A stretch of 64,000 nt of DNA from Straminergon stramineum. Lineage: Eukaryota; Streptophyta; Bryopsida; Hypnales; Calliergonaceae. The DNA is taken from the NCBI GenBank assembly GCA_963920665.1, contig OY987264.1, positions 26,082,906-26,146,905 on the forward strand, given 5' to 3'. Shown one piece after another: positions 37,001-49,207 of this stretch. Below the pieces are notes generated by a model. That model was given only the letters and a program-made list of their open reading frames with translations, had not been told where the DNA came from and made no database searches. The position numbers and the translations under genes were made by a program. Positions within the stretch are counted from its first letter, which is position 1, and each line of letters begins with the position of its first letter.

Positions 37001-37368
37001 CGCGCTGAATCCAAGAAAACTCTACAGTACATCACTCAACTCATGAAGAATTCTTCAACTTCAATTGCAAAAAGAATCTATACCTTCGCAAGAGTGGCCT
37101 CAGTCGGAATATCAGGCAGCGCAATCTTCACATTTGCGTCGGACTCAAACGTTGCTGCAGCAGCTCGACAGATGAACTTACTAGGCTTGGAAGGAGACAG
37201 CCTAGCGCCACAGAACGGGGCAGCGATGCGCAGCCTGGACACAGGTAATCCACGTAATCCGGAACAGCGAAATTCGGGCCTCCTCGCCGCATGTTGAGGG
37301 ACGACGCAATTGCCGAGTGCGCTAATTGTTCTCGTGGCACCGCCCGCGGCCAGCAGCGCCATCGCCAT
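31006..37368 (-). CDS. Half-size ABCB transporter (TAP/ATM-like), putatively chloroplastic
   Basis: Half ABC transporter with one membrane domain and one ATPase domain, expected to work as a homodimer; plant relatives in the plastid group (ABCB29 type) have poorly known substrates. Twenty exons: 37368-37084, 36550-36461, 36165-36049, 35767-35570, 35412-35242, 34973-34902, 34684-34619, 34398-34225, 34045-33975, 33644-33539, 33311-33238, 33152-33062, 32921-32880, 32784-32695, 32573-32505, 32375-32325, 31920-31864, 31524-31457, 31283-31253, 31131-31006; total 2049 nt, 682 residues. Residues 1-70 are Ala/Arg/Ser-rich, like a transit peptide. Membrane domain about 95-400, including YFNNQ-like ETVVQFNNQ. 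ATPase domain: GASGSGKST at 469-477, VVPQDT (Q517), LSGGEKQRV from 573, [12 protein letters not shown] from 593, VAHRLS with H629. All catalytic motifs are intact. Exons as short as 31, 42 and 51 nt are placed by frame and family fit. Confidence 0.92.
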
Positions 37369-40300
37369 TTCGAAATGGCGAGTCTTCTACTGTAGCTTCC
37401 GTCGTTGGCAGCTCTGTTCCCTTTGCACCCGCACTACTTGTTAACGACGGACGCTTCCACCTGCAGTCGCCGTCTTCTGCTTTCAATTAAGCGAAGTCTA
37501 ACGTCGTTCTGTCCGTCTTGTGCACCAAGCCACGTCGCCCTCGCAATCCAGAGAATGAGCAGAGCAAAGGAGGTGGAGGAAAGAGTGCCCTTTCATGTGG
37601 CCTGCAAACGTGGAGCGGCTTCGTCTCTCTCCTTCCCGACCTTCGTCGTCGGTCCCCGTCCGTTCCTTGCGGACACCCTAACCCTCTAAGGAAATGTTTT
37701 TGGCAATTTGTCACCAAAAAATTGACCTCGAGCGACAATCCTACAGGAAATTTGAGTTTTTTTGGAGCAAATTTTTGCCAGTTCCTTTTGAGCGTAACCC
37801 CTAAGTAATGTGGCAAACGTTTTTTGTCCAATGAACATCAAGGAATTCTCCTCTGTAGGACAGAATTGCAACTATTCATCCTCAGAATTAAAGGTGGAAA
37901 GGAGATATCTTCTACTATAGTTTGACTCCCAATGGGTATTTTTTTTTTTTTAAAGTGGATGATGTCACACAGTTCCATAGTCACCATCCCGGTGTTCAAG
38001 GATTAAGCCAATAAATTTTTAGATCTTTCTTGTTATAGAAAATTATGTAACTCAAATGAATCAATAAGGATCAATAGAGTTAAATACAATGGAGGCACCC
38101 ATTACCAACTACTGCCCTATCGGCAATGAATAGGATGTTGAAATTCAAGAGAGGCTAGGACTCATTTGCATAATTCTTTGCACATAGAAAATTGGGTTGT
38201 GGTAGCACTCTAGGTACCAAAATATCATGACACATGTCCTTCATTTTGTATGCCACAATCAACAGCAAGTAGTCTCTAAATGAGCAATTTCAGAAGACTA
38301 TAAATATTAGTCAAGGGTCTTGACAAACTTTTGGCTTTCAAAATCCATGGTAATTTCAATCCAATTAACAAAATTACCAAAAAATTTGCAATCCATGTCA
38401 TTTCTATCTTTGCACATACAAAAATATTTGTTTTGCCTCATACTACTCTAGATCATGTCCAGAATTGCTTAAATGGTTGGTGTCAGTGCTTCCACCTTAT
38501 AACAAAAACAAACTTTCTCATTCCACAATTGATCACCACATTGGCAATATGGGAAAATCCAAAAAATTTATGTTGCTGCTAACATCCAAATCCTTTTTCA
38601 AAACTTTTCAAATTTTTGCTTATTAGAACAAATCCCATTGCAATCTACTTGCACTTGACCTTGAAGGACAAGCAATAAACATAGATTCTAACTTTAGAAT
38701 CCTTTACTTTGTTTGCTACCATTTTGCAACTTTTAATTGGATGAAATTTCTTACATTTATTTTTCAAAGATGAAATTACATGTCTTTTGTCAATTGTAAA
38801 ATTTTTAGATTTTTAGGGAAAATTTTGAAATCATTGTGAATATTTTAATGGAAAAAGTGAAGAAAATTCATAACCAATTCAAAATATGCTCAAAATATTT
38901 GAAAATTTCACCATAGGATATATTGTAATATGAAACATCATGGTATAATTCAAAGTTATCATATCATTCTAAAATTAGAAAATGAACAAACCATAGTTAT
39001 AGGCCCAAAATTTGTATTGCAATAAAAATTTGAATTTCAATGTTTTTCAAATTTTCTATAATGAAGAAATATGAAATACTAATCATTGGAAATGCATTCA
39101 AAAAACTTCCCTAAAAATGGGATGAAAAACTATTTTACCATCCTATGAAGTTATCTAATAATCAACAAAATGTCCTTAGTGGCATTTCAGGATTAAAAGG
39201 TTTCATCAACCTACAAGATTTTATGAATAAGTTGTAATTTTTAGTAAGAACAAACAAATTAAAAAACAATGATGTTGAAAACATGATGCTTTGCATTTAA
39301 TAGAAGAAGAGTGTTGTATATAAATATATTTCTACATACATGTATTACTTTGCCTCAATTTCATTGAATTAATAGCAAAGAATCATTTTAGAAAGATGCA
39401 AGCATTATTTGGGATGACTAAGAGACTATTTGGACAAAAGATTACCTTGATGTACTTTGTTCAAGTCTAGAGTCTATGAATACAGATAGTGATGTCATAG
39501 ATGAAGAGTATTGCACACAAAAGATATGAAAGCCACAAAATGGCTTGAAGAAGAAAGTGTTACATAGAATGAAGGAAGTTACAGAGTCTACGAAGAAAAT
39601 TTTCAAATATTGTGAAAAATTTTAGAGACAATGAAAAAGAGTGTTGATAATATTGAGATGATTGACTCATTCCATAACCATGGAATACTAAATTCCCAAC
39701 TAAAAATAACTCTTGATGTCTCTAAAGCAAATTCTTTTGACACTAAGATGTTGAGCATGACCCACACTTACAATATTCATCGAATTAAACTAATCACCTC
39801 TTTGAAGATTTTCAAAAGTGAATTTTCATCTAAAGTGTAAAAGTTCTATAGTGATTATTAATTAATTCCATTATTATCACACAAAGTTTGTGTTGATGAT
39901 AGCTAGCATTCATTGCATTCATTGTCATCCAAATCTCAAGTATTCAAAAATGGTTGCTCTAGTTTGAATGATTGGCCATTGTAGATCTATTTGTAGGTGT
40001 ATGGAATGGACAAATGTTTGTAATGGGACTTCTTAACTAATTTGTAGTATATCTATCACTGCATGTAATGGTAGAAGAATCAATCCAAATTGTAAAGATC
40101 TCCAAATAAAGATGTAGACAAAAATGTCTATTCCTCACTTAGACCAAATTTAAAACTAACTATCAATATTCATAAAGTTGAAAAAAGGGAAAAAAATGTA
40201 TTAAAATTTCAAGTGTACATAATTTTTGTACCAACCTTTCACCACGCACACACATGTGAAGCACAATTTTCCACTTATAATTCCGAAGGAATGTACTACA

Positions 40301-41810
40301 TACATCATCATCTAACAATATTGTTTTGGCTTTAGAGCACTCATCTAAATCAAAATTACCTCAAATCCACTAGAAGAAAATGAAGTTTTTTTTACTACAA
40401 GAACAACCATGTACTTTATAGTTAAATGGAACAATTGCAATTAGTGTAAATTTGGAGACTCATAGTCATTGTGGACAAGTCATTCTTGTAGTTGTAGAGG
40501 ACAATGAGATTGTTTTTCATCCAAAATCCTAGTTAGAACTTCATTGATGTATTCTTCTTACATGGTTGTTGATGTGGCATTTTCTACCAAGTGTGGTCAA
40601 CTCATATACAACTTGTTTGCAACTTGTTTATGATTCTTTTGCAGTTCCAAAGGGGCAATACAAATAGCACGATGTATTATTAACAAAAATGATTTTGCAC
40701 AAAAAGCAAAAATCTATAAAATCATTACAAAACATGTTCATATCTCCTATGCCTCGTAGATTGCTATGTCATGTAGAATTAACTATCTATACAATCACTA
40801 CATGTAAACAATTTGATTGTCTTTGTAGTACTTTGTAGATCACAATTGGGGGAATGCTGGTACGCGAGCGTGGACTATGGAGCGGGAAAAAGCGAGCGGG
40901 GAGAAAATACTTTATGTAAAAAGAATGAAGCCTATAACTGTGGTTTTAGGGTTCCTAAAACCATGGAATTAATTTGTGTCAAAATTTTAGTCTCCAAAAT
41001 TTAAGTATCCCACATTGACCTATAACCGTGATATTTCAAAGGGTCTAGTCTTTGAAGTGGAGAGATGACCTCGCCAATTTGTAGACATGATGTAAGCATA
41101 ATAGTTGCGGAAGAGAATGCACAATTACATATTTATTACTTGAACAAATTAGCATACACATGCTCGGGATATCAATTGTGTACTATACGTCTTCATATCA
41201 ATGGATTCATCACAATGCCCATGATTCATGTATTCTATAGACATACATCAAATCATATTTTGAAAAGGGGAACACATCGAAGCCCTTATATTCAACGATT
41301 CTAAATTTTATTCATAATCAAAATCAATCGGGGTACAAATGTTTATATTTAATTGGAAGCCCTATAAGTTTAGGAATACGTGTAGGGTCGCAAATTTCTA
41401 AGGGAAATATTAGAAAGTGCCCACAAGCTCACCATGTTCTTGACACTCACTGTGCATTCTCTACAGCATATGACATATTCATTCTACAGGGCACCATTGT
41501 AGTAATAGTTTCCCTACCTTTTCATCACAAAGCCATTTTGATAACAATGTCATTGTCTATTTATGAAAGGGCAGGGAGTTTAGGAATTCAAAAGTGTTAG
41601 TAGATTAATTAGTCACATAGTGAAGAAAATGCACGATGAGTGTCAAGAACATGGTGTTCTTAGTTCACAGTAATCCTACTAGAATTATATGTTGGAAACA
41701 CAATCTCATTTAGAGACTACGACATGGAAATCGTAACAAAGTCAAGATCTGATAGAAATGAGAAACAAAAATCTCCAAATTTTGCACTACCATCATGCAA
41801 TAGAAATACA
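37369..41810. other. Intergenic region, no gene found
   Basis: First about 450 bp are GC-richer and would include the ABCB promoter. From 37.9 kb on the DNA is AT-rich with only short, low-complexity frames. At 40830-41040 lies one copy of an inverted dispersed repeat (see 61450-61850). No RNA gene was recognised. Confidence 0.5.
40830..41040 (-). repeat. Dispersed repeat related to 61450-61850
   Basis: On the minus strand this reads cacggttatagg, then a ccctaaa-type box with cacagttatagg, then TTTTCTCCCCGCTCGC..CGCTCCATAGTCCACGCTCGCGTACCAGC split by small gaps. The same succession occurs on the plus strand at 61.56-61.84 kb. Short and diverged, non-coding. Confidence 0.5.
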
Positions 41811-41816
41811 AGAGTA

Positions 41817-44800
41817 CTATATGTTCATACTAGAACTGGAGTGGGTTGAGGTCGAACTACCCTCACTGTCGGATGTTTGCAAATCCGACTCTAGAGCACA
41901 ATCATCAACAAAATCTAGAATGCGGGGATCTATGGAATGGGCCCTAGAAGCTATTCTGGGGTTGAAAGCAACAGAATCCTTGGAAATGGTCTTAGCATAG
42001 ACCAGGAGCTGATATGGTTTAGGAGGGCTTGGGAAAAAGCCCGGTGCCACAAAGAACGGTACATATTTGTGGTTCTTCACATCTTGGGCTTGCCTACACA
42101 AAGTAGGAAAGAACACGTTAGGACAATTGAACAAAATACCTGTACATGGTGACAAAGATTTGAAGTCGAGGACATTAAAGATGAACTTACTTACTGAATC
42201 GGGAAGTCTTCATGATACGTTGGGGTAGTACCTCCTCCTCATCGAGATCAATGGAAGCAACAACCAAGCGAGATGGTTGAGCTTGAGTAACCACCGCAAT
42301 GCGCATGACCGGAGCAATGAGAGCGTCGAAGATAGCCTTATCCTCCTCAAAAGCAAGAATATGACGACGCGTAGCTCAGCAAGCCTGAATGCTGGAACCT
42401 AATAAGAAACCAAGCACATATGAGCAAATGGCAATGAAACTGAATAGATGACCTATTTTTATGAGAGAAACCGAAAAGAAAAGTAAGAAACAAACCAGTA
42501 GCTGCAGTACAGTCCATAATGACATCTCTAGGCTAAGAACTTGCCTCGATGAGCATCTGTATGAAAGGTTGAGCCTTCTAACGAGGACCCTACCATGGTT
42601 TGTCGCCATTTATAGCCACATCATCTTTGCCACAGAAGTTCTAGAGGATGTCGTCTTTAGCAACATTTACACCAACCGCATCATGAGATGGAACCTTTTG
42701 GAAAGAAAATGGGGGCGCATTCTCTTTCACCACAAGAGAGATGGTGAACCTCATAGTCTGCAAAACAAATTGGGTAAGAATGTAATCCAATTGAAAGGCA
42801 AATTCAAGACAAACATGGAATCCATAAAATATAATTTACCGTCAGATTTGGATCCACTGGGGATGTGAGATGTAAACGATTCATGTCCAACCATGTCTAG
42901 ACAATCTTGAACCCGTATTCTTCACAGCATCCGAGAACATGGCTTTTGTGGATTTGACTGAAAGGGTACATGATTAGAATATCGCCACGGTCCTGCAAAT
43001 ACTCAAGAGCAAAGTCAAAAATGGACATCAAGTATTCATCCCCAAACTCATTCCACTTTGAAATAGGGCCCGGGTGAACTGATACGGTAGGAACATGAAG
43101 ACCTTCAAGAACATCGACAATGATCAAGTCGACTGCTAATTGCAAACAAAGAGTACCCTTGAAGTATCGGTCCTTGTCTCCTGAATGCTGCACCAAATAA
43201 TGAAAGATAGAATAAATAAATTAGTGAAAAATATCATCAATAATGTAGCGTGAATCGACAATTGAAGAACAATAATGTGCTAAAGAAGTGGACTGAGTGA
43301 ACTTCAATTCTACTTTTGTAATTGGGTTAGAGTTCACAATGTCAAGCAAAGTCAAAAGAAAAATTTATCATATCCAAGAAATTTAGGACGTCTTGGTGAA
43401 ACGTAGAGTTTGGACCCTTCCTTGAACTGTTCAAACTACCCACGGATAAGTTGAGAATACACTCATCAATGTTAGGGACAAGGTCCAAATTCTGGATCGT
43501 TGGCGTCAATCCATGCAGGAGGCGCTCCTGAGTAAGAGAGAACCCCAATGAAGTGTCTTTCACATCAGCGGCACTTGTTGCTACTTCCTGCAATGGTATC
43601 TCCGCCTTCCTCTTCGTGCCCTTTTTCTTGGCCTTCTCTTGGTCCTTCTCAACTTTAGCCGCAAGCCTCTTCTTCTTGTTCTCCTCAGTTTTCTTCTTGG
43701 CCACCTCCCACCGGTCCTCCTTCCTCTTATCGGAAAGTTCCCATCGCATAATGGCTTTAGCTTTGGCCTCGGCGTCCAATCCCCTGAATTCATCGAATTC
43801 AAGCTCCAGAACTGTTGTATCTTTCAATCTCCGAAAGATTTGCTCTTCATCTTGGGGAGTGAAGCCTTGGTTGCATTCCAAATACCACGGACAAGCTAGG
43901 AGATGCGGAGTTGTCCAGTTCTTCAACTAGTACGGGGAAAACATGCAGTCAGGAGAAGAACGGTCCAACCAAGTGGTGAGGAACGGTGGTAAGTTTGCCT
44001 TCTCTATGGCTTTCTTCTCATACAATTCGAACTTGAAATACCTGCACATGTGAGTAAGATGTGAAAGTGAAGTAAGAATAGAAACATGAATGCGGTCAAG
44101 ACCTACAATGGTGTAAACAAATACTAGTTGGTTCTTACGTTTATCCCAATATTCGAAATCCATGATGAAAATTGAGAAGGCAAGTAGACATCACAAATTG
44201 GAGATGAAAACGATTAAGGAAACGCTTAAACTAGAATCACTAAACTGCAAGTACAAGTATAGGAAGGCATTAGACTTAGCGGCATTTGGGTCATAAATTC
44301 TTGTGTCAAAACACATCTCTCGATATTGTGACGCTTTCAACAGGGTCCCTTCGTGGGCAATGTTGAAATCCCAAAAAATACTAAACTACAACCGCAATGC
44401 TAGAAAAAAATAATGGTAGAGGGCGGAGAAGTAGTGGGACGTGTAAACAACCAAATATAAGAGAATGAAAGCATTACAACAGAAAAAAAAAATAATTAGA
44501 GCCAAATTTGTATATTAATTGCTTCACAACTAGAATTGCTCCCCTATAATCCTTAAAGGAATCTGACTTTTTGAAGGCCTCACTCCCCTTGAATATCCCC
44601 GTGTACGCATGATCCCATAGCTTCATTCTCCACCCCTCCAAATATTCAATGAGTATTTGGGGTTCAGTGGGGACTGAGTAGTTGATTGGAATATTGTCAG
44701 CCCGACCAATAGAATCAAACATTTGCATGCATACCTCCTCCATCTCATAGTTGAGTAAACAAAAGCAATAACACATGAGGTCATTCCTCGAATGAGTAAA

Positions 44801-47030
44801 CAATGGATATAATGATTCTAGTATAAAATAAAAGCCACAAATGACAGCACAATGTAATGAACAACCATAGGAATGTAAAAAATTTTACCTCGACATACCA
44901 ACATGTCTTACAGAGGAAGAGCATTAGTTTCTCCTCATTGACTGGGTGGGGAGGAAATTGGCGTGCCTCTCACGATGGACCTAAGGCGTTAATCCACTTC
45001 AACCATTTCACTTTGTGAATTGGACTTACATTGGCAGTGGCTATCAGCTGAAGCTTCTCCAAGGTCAACTTCAGCTAAGCATAAAGACTCCAGTGCCTTT
45101 CGATCTGAGAGAAGTTGAAGGCTATAAGATTAAAAATTGAGTTCAATTGCACACAGTAACTTCACAAACTCGAATAGAAATGCATTATACCTCCTCTATC
45201 CAATCCCGACCAAGGGCGGGATTGGCAACAGACACTATCTTGGATAACTTCTTATACAACTTTTTCGTCAATTCCTTGATAGAATTCCTCATAGCTGCCG
45301 TGACACCCTCCTTAGAGAATTCATCCAAAGCAGTATCCTCATTATATTTTCGAACCGCAGTAGCAATTTCTTGCTGGATGCAATGACAAATGATATGTTA
45401 GAATGGGACTTAAGGTAATCTTATTATAGAGATCATAGAAATAATTCCTAATACAAAATTAAGAGCAAACAAATATGAAACGTATACCTTGAAAATAAAC
45501 AAAGTAAAAACCTCTAGTGGCATAGTATACCAAGTCTTTCGTGTACTTTGTTGGCAAGTCTTCACCTCTTCCGGACTAAGGAGCTCATTGTACTTGTCTA
45601 GTTCCATGACCCCATACTTCTGGATACGGTATAGTGTGTGCACCAAGTTGATCTTCATGTGGAAATTCTTGGTGTGCCTGAAAAAAATTCACATGAAATA
45701 TACAATGAACATCAAATCAATACATCAACCCTAAACAATGCCGAATAATGTTGAAATAAAAAACAATTTCCACTGAAACATAAGAGGTTTTACTTATTGA
45801 TATCATGCATGACTTGCATTGCAACCCCAATACGATTTCTTGTATCCAAGATGATGGAGTCTACCGAGATGTGCCATTCTCTGTCTGACTTGTGCAGCCG
45901 GTCAATGTGATTCATCCATGCAAGCTTCCAGTGATTCCCGTCGTAGATGTAGAACTTGTGGTCAACCAAATGTTTCAGTGTTGCCTTGGACCTCAGGTGC
46001 TTGTTGAAGTCGTCGTTCACCGAGTTCCACAAGAGTCCCCATTTTTCCTTCTCCTCATCTGTAAAGACACTTATTTGTCCTTGCTCATCTGCAATGGAGA
46101 CATAGAAGACACAAGCACCTTCCTCATATCCGTGGACAAACTATTGCTCCAATAATATCAAATCACAAGATAAAGTAGGGTTAACCATTGACATGGGTAT
46201 AAGCCGACAAAGAGGAATTTGCATTCTTGAGAGATCTGACGCTATCAGTCTCAAACTGGAAATGGTGGAGACAGTGTCAATCTTTTGTGTCCACCTAATG
46301 TCATCCTCTATATAATCCTCCTATGGTCCTGGATTTTGCTCTTCTTCAACATTATTGATCTCTATAAACAATTCAACCGCTAGTTGAAGACTGATGTGCA
46401 TCATTGGCGATCCGGTGGACTTCGAAGGGGAGTCCGGAGTCCCATGGTCTTGAACAATCTACATCATGGAAAGAAGGCATACAAATTTAACAATAATGCA
46501 ATACGAATGATTCCATACTTTTTGCAAATTCCTTTACCCCTTTAAGCACATTACATGACCTCTAAAATGGTCACCAAGTGTATATCCTAGTATGAAATAA
46601 TGAATGATTTTGATTACATAAAATCATCCAAATTTACTCATTCCCCATGAATACAAATAGAGGAATCGCAAGCAGCACTGATGGTCTGGAACTGGCCACA
46701 GCAAAATATAAGAATATCATCATCCTCCTCTAAACTTGATGTCACCTTTGCATCCTCGTGGCCACATGTACAGAACTCAGTGGTATCCATTGAGGTGAGA
46801 ACACCACGAACTACTTGGTTATCTCCAATAGAAATGCACCAAGAATCAAGTGGTAGCATCTCGCCATTCCTGTAAATTTCGATAAGAGGGTCTTCATGGT
46901 GGACTAGCAAAGCATCTAGGTTTACTCCAGGCGACTGCTTGATCGAGTCAACAAGATCCACCTTTGCAGCAGCAAAATCGCTAGCGACAAGGAGTGAAAT
47001 TGCATCGATGTCACGACCCTCATCACAAGG
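41817..47030 (-). pseudogene. Relic of a multi-exon protein with a beta-class amino DNA methyltransferase domain
   Basis: A series of minus-strand segments, read from 47.0 kb down, gives conserved-looking protein broken by stops. N-terminal part (unrecognised): 47030-46640 (SLLVASDFAAAKVDLVDS), 46460-46200, 46150-45790 (FYIYDGNHWKLAWMNHIDRL), 45660-45480, 45400-45190, 45110-44880 (VKWLKWINALGPS), 44760-44540, 44400-44280 and 44160-43360, the last with a Lys/Glu-rich coiled-coil-like run. C-terminal part: 43200-42897 has DLIIVDVLEG (motif IV position), then FALEYLQDRGDILIMYP and CCEEYGFKIV; 42757-42496 has KPW, KAQPFIQMLIEAS and DVIMDCTAATG (SAM-binding motif I); 42388-42190 has RRHILAFEEDKAIFDALIAP (motif II acidic residue); 42150-41817 ends the frame. 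The IV-before-I order is that of beta-class N4-cytosine/N6-adenine methyltransferases. At least ten in-frame stops and one frameshift make it non-functional. Confidence 0.62.
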
Positions 47031-48240
47031 CGTGCCCGTGCCACCTTGGTGAGCAAGGGGGACATTGGGGGTGACTCCCCAAGCCTTGCAAGAGATGAGG
47101 TGAGGGGGACTAGGAGTCTCGAGCGATCAGAGCATGTTAGCGCTCTGATCCGGACAAATTTGGGGGCGTGTGATACATGCTTGGAAAGGTCTTGAGAAGA
47201 CGCTTCTAGCCGTACAAAGAACGCGTGATTTGGACTTGCGAGTCAAAAGTTATGGGCGTTCAAAGTTGGGGGTGTCCCGGTCGCGCTGGGAGTGCCCTGG
47301 CCGCGCCAAGAGTGTCCCGAATCTTTGGAAGGCGATAACTTTGCGAGTACTTGTCCGAATGGAGCAAGTGAGTAGTCCATCGGCATCTACGCGTCGCGTA
47401 GATGTCGAAAATAGGGTCGCATGTGCGATTTGGATCCCGGACCCCAAAGTTATGCCGGGTGGAAGTTCAGGAGTCCCAAACTAGTGCGAATCGGGAGAAA
47501 CGGGGTGGTCTTCCAAAACCAAAGGGTGTTTGGGAGTCCCCCTTAACATACAAAGGGGGGGGGGGGGGTCTACCGAATCCCACCGAAAGTATTATAGGAG
47601 GGGTTGGTCTCCCTCCTCACTCCCTCTTGGAGCCTTGGTGATTCTCGGTGACTCTCGGTGACTCAAGGTTGGTGGTGTGGGGTCACCACCACTCCAAGGC
47701 ACCATGGGACTCTTGGGTGTGTCCCGTGGCACTGGTTGGGTGGAGTCTCACTCCTTGCTAGGCTATGTGAGGTTTCCCAAATGGTGAGTCCCGATTAGTG
47801 ATGAAGTAGAAAGTAGCAAATATACAAAGAGCCTAGTATGGAGTTGGGGTTACACTCAAGAGCAGTTAGGACCATGGTGAGTAGTGCCACCATGGGTCCT
47901 TGCACAATAAGATGAAAGTTCCGCCCCATGTTACCAAGTAACATGCCCCGGTGTCATGATGGGTGTGTGTGTGTGCTAGTAGTCCCGGTGACTAGGACTT
48001 AGCACAAAGAGTTGGAATTGGGGACTAACATTAGATGTGCGTGGCATGTGCAGTGTTAGAAGAGTATGACCCTTGGTGCCACTAAAGTATCAAGTGCTTG
48101 AGAAGTATTGGAAGGGAACTTAAGGTGGTAAGTGTCACTAAGGGGCACGACAGTCGGGGATTAAATCTCTAAGAACTTGATATTAAGCAATCAAATGCAT
48201 GAAAATGTCTTCCAACTACAAAAATAACAAATCAAAATCA
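47031..48240. mobile_element. GC-richer segment, possibly an LTR-type or element-derived fragment
   Basis: Abruptly GC-rich, non-coding DNA with short repeated phrases (ggtgactctcggtgactc, gtgtcccggtcgcgctggg), a long G run at 47559-47568 and a (gt)n tract near 47964. Composition and texture resemble LTRs of plant retrotransposons, but I found no second copy, primer-binding site or polyprotein, so the class is open. Confidence 0.3.
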
Positions 48241-48283
48241 AACATAGAAATTGCAAGAAAAAACCTCAAGTGATCCTCCCGAA

Positions 48284-49063
48284 AAAATAAATCCCTGTGA
48301 GGGAAGAGACCGACACATGACCCCTGACCTACCAAGACCCCTCTCGGTCCCGAGAGGCCCTCGGCGAAGGGGCAGCTCTTGCGACGTAGCCAACACTCAC
48401 AAACAGCTGAATTGAAAAAAAAAAGACAAGGGTCGAGGCTTGATCACTTAGCTCTACAACCAATTCTCATATCCATTCATCGTAATCAAAACTTACAAAA
48501 ATAAATCCCTGTGAGGGAAGGGACTAACGCATAACCCTTAACCTGCCAGGACCCCTCTTGGTCCCAAGAGGCCCTCGGCCAAGGGGCAGCTCTTGCGATG
48601 CACCCAACACTCACACACAGCTAAATTGAAAAAGAAGGACAAGGGCCAGGGTTTGATCACCAGACTCCACAACCAATTCTCAAATCCATCCATCGTGATC
48701 AAACTCACAAAAAGAAATCCCTATGAGGGAAGGGACCAACGCATGACCCCTAACTTACCAGGACCCCTCTCGGTTCCAAAAGGCCCTCGGCCGGGGGGGA
48801 GCTCTTACAATGCAACCAACACTCACACACATCTGAATTGAAAAAAAAGGACAAGGGTTGGGGCTTGATCACCCAGCTCCACAACCAATTCTCATATCCA
48901 TTCATCGTGATCAAAACTTACAAAAATAAATCCCTGTGAGGGAAGGGACCGATGTATAATCCCTAATGTGCTAAGACCCCTCTCAGTCCCGAGAGGCCCT
49001 CGGCCAGGGGGCAACTCTTGCAATGCAGCCAGAACTCACACACAACTAAATTGAAAAAAAAAG
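48284..49063. repeat. 213-bp satellite array, about 3.6 units
   Basis: The phrase atccct(g/a)tgagggaag starts at 48291, 48505, 48717 and 48930, giving 212-214 bp spacing. Each unit holds a GC-rich inverted repeat (for example 48340-48357, CCTCTCGGTCCCGAGAGG), then gccctcggcc, a cactcacacacagctgaattg block, a poly-A run and a ccaattctca.atccat.catcg block. The fourth unit is truncated. Confidence 0.92.
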
Positions 49064-49105
49064 GTTAGGGGATACTTCGGTGAGATGAGAGTTCGAGAAT
49101 CATAC

Positions 49106-49207
49106 CTCTGGTGAAGGATTTGGATTAGCAGGAATTGATGCTCCTCCCCCTACATCGCCAATGCTCACCACACCTTGACCACATCGTGGTCGAAGACTGC
49201 GCTCCAT
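49106..49207 (-). pseudogene. Possible first exon belonging to the methyltransferase-like relic
   Basis: An ATG at 49207 opens 34 codons (MERSLRPRCGQGVVSIGDVG, then Gly/Pro/Asn-rich) ending at a good donor GAG|GTATGA. Its orientation and position upstream of the relic at 41.8-47.0 kb make it a candidate 5' exon, with the satellite array and GC-rich segment then lying in the intron. No linking exon was found, so this is weak. Confidence 0.25.

Noticed and set aside
47559..47568. Run of G residues as a possible functional G-quadruplex
   Set aside because: A homopolymer of this kind is equally likely to be slippage or assembly noise and has no gene context.
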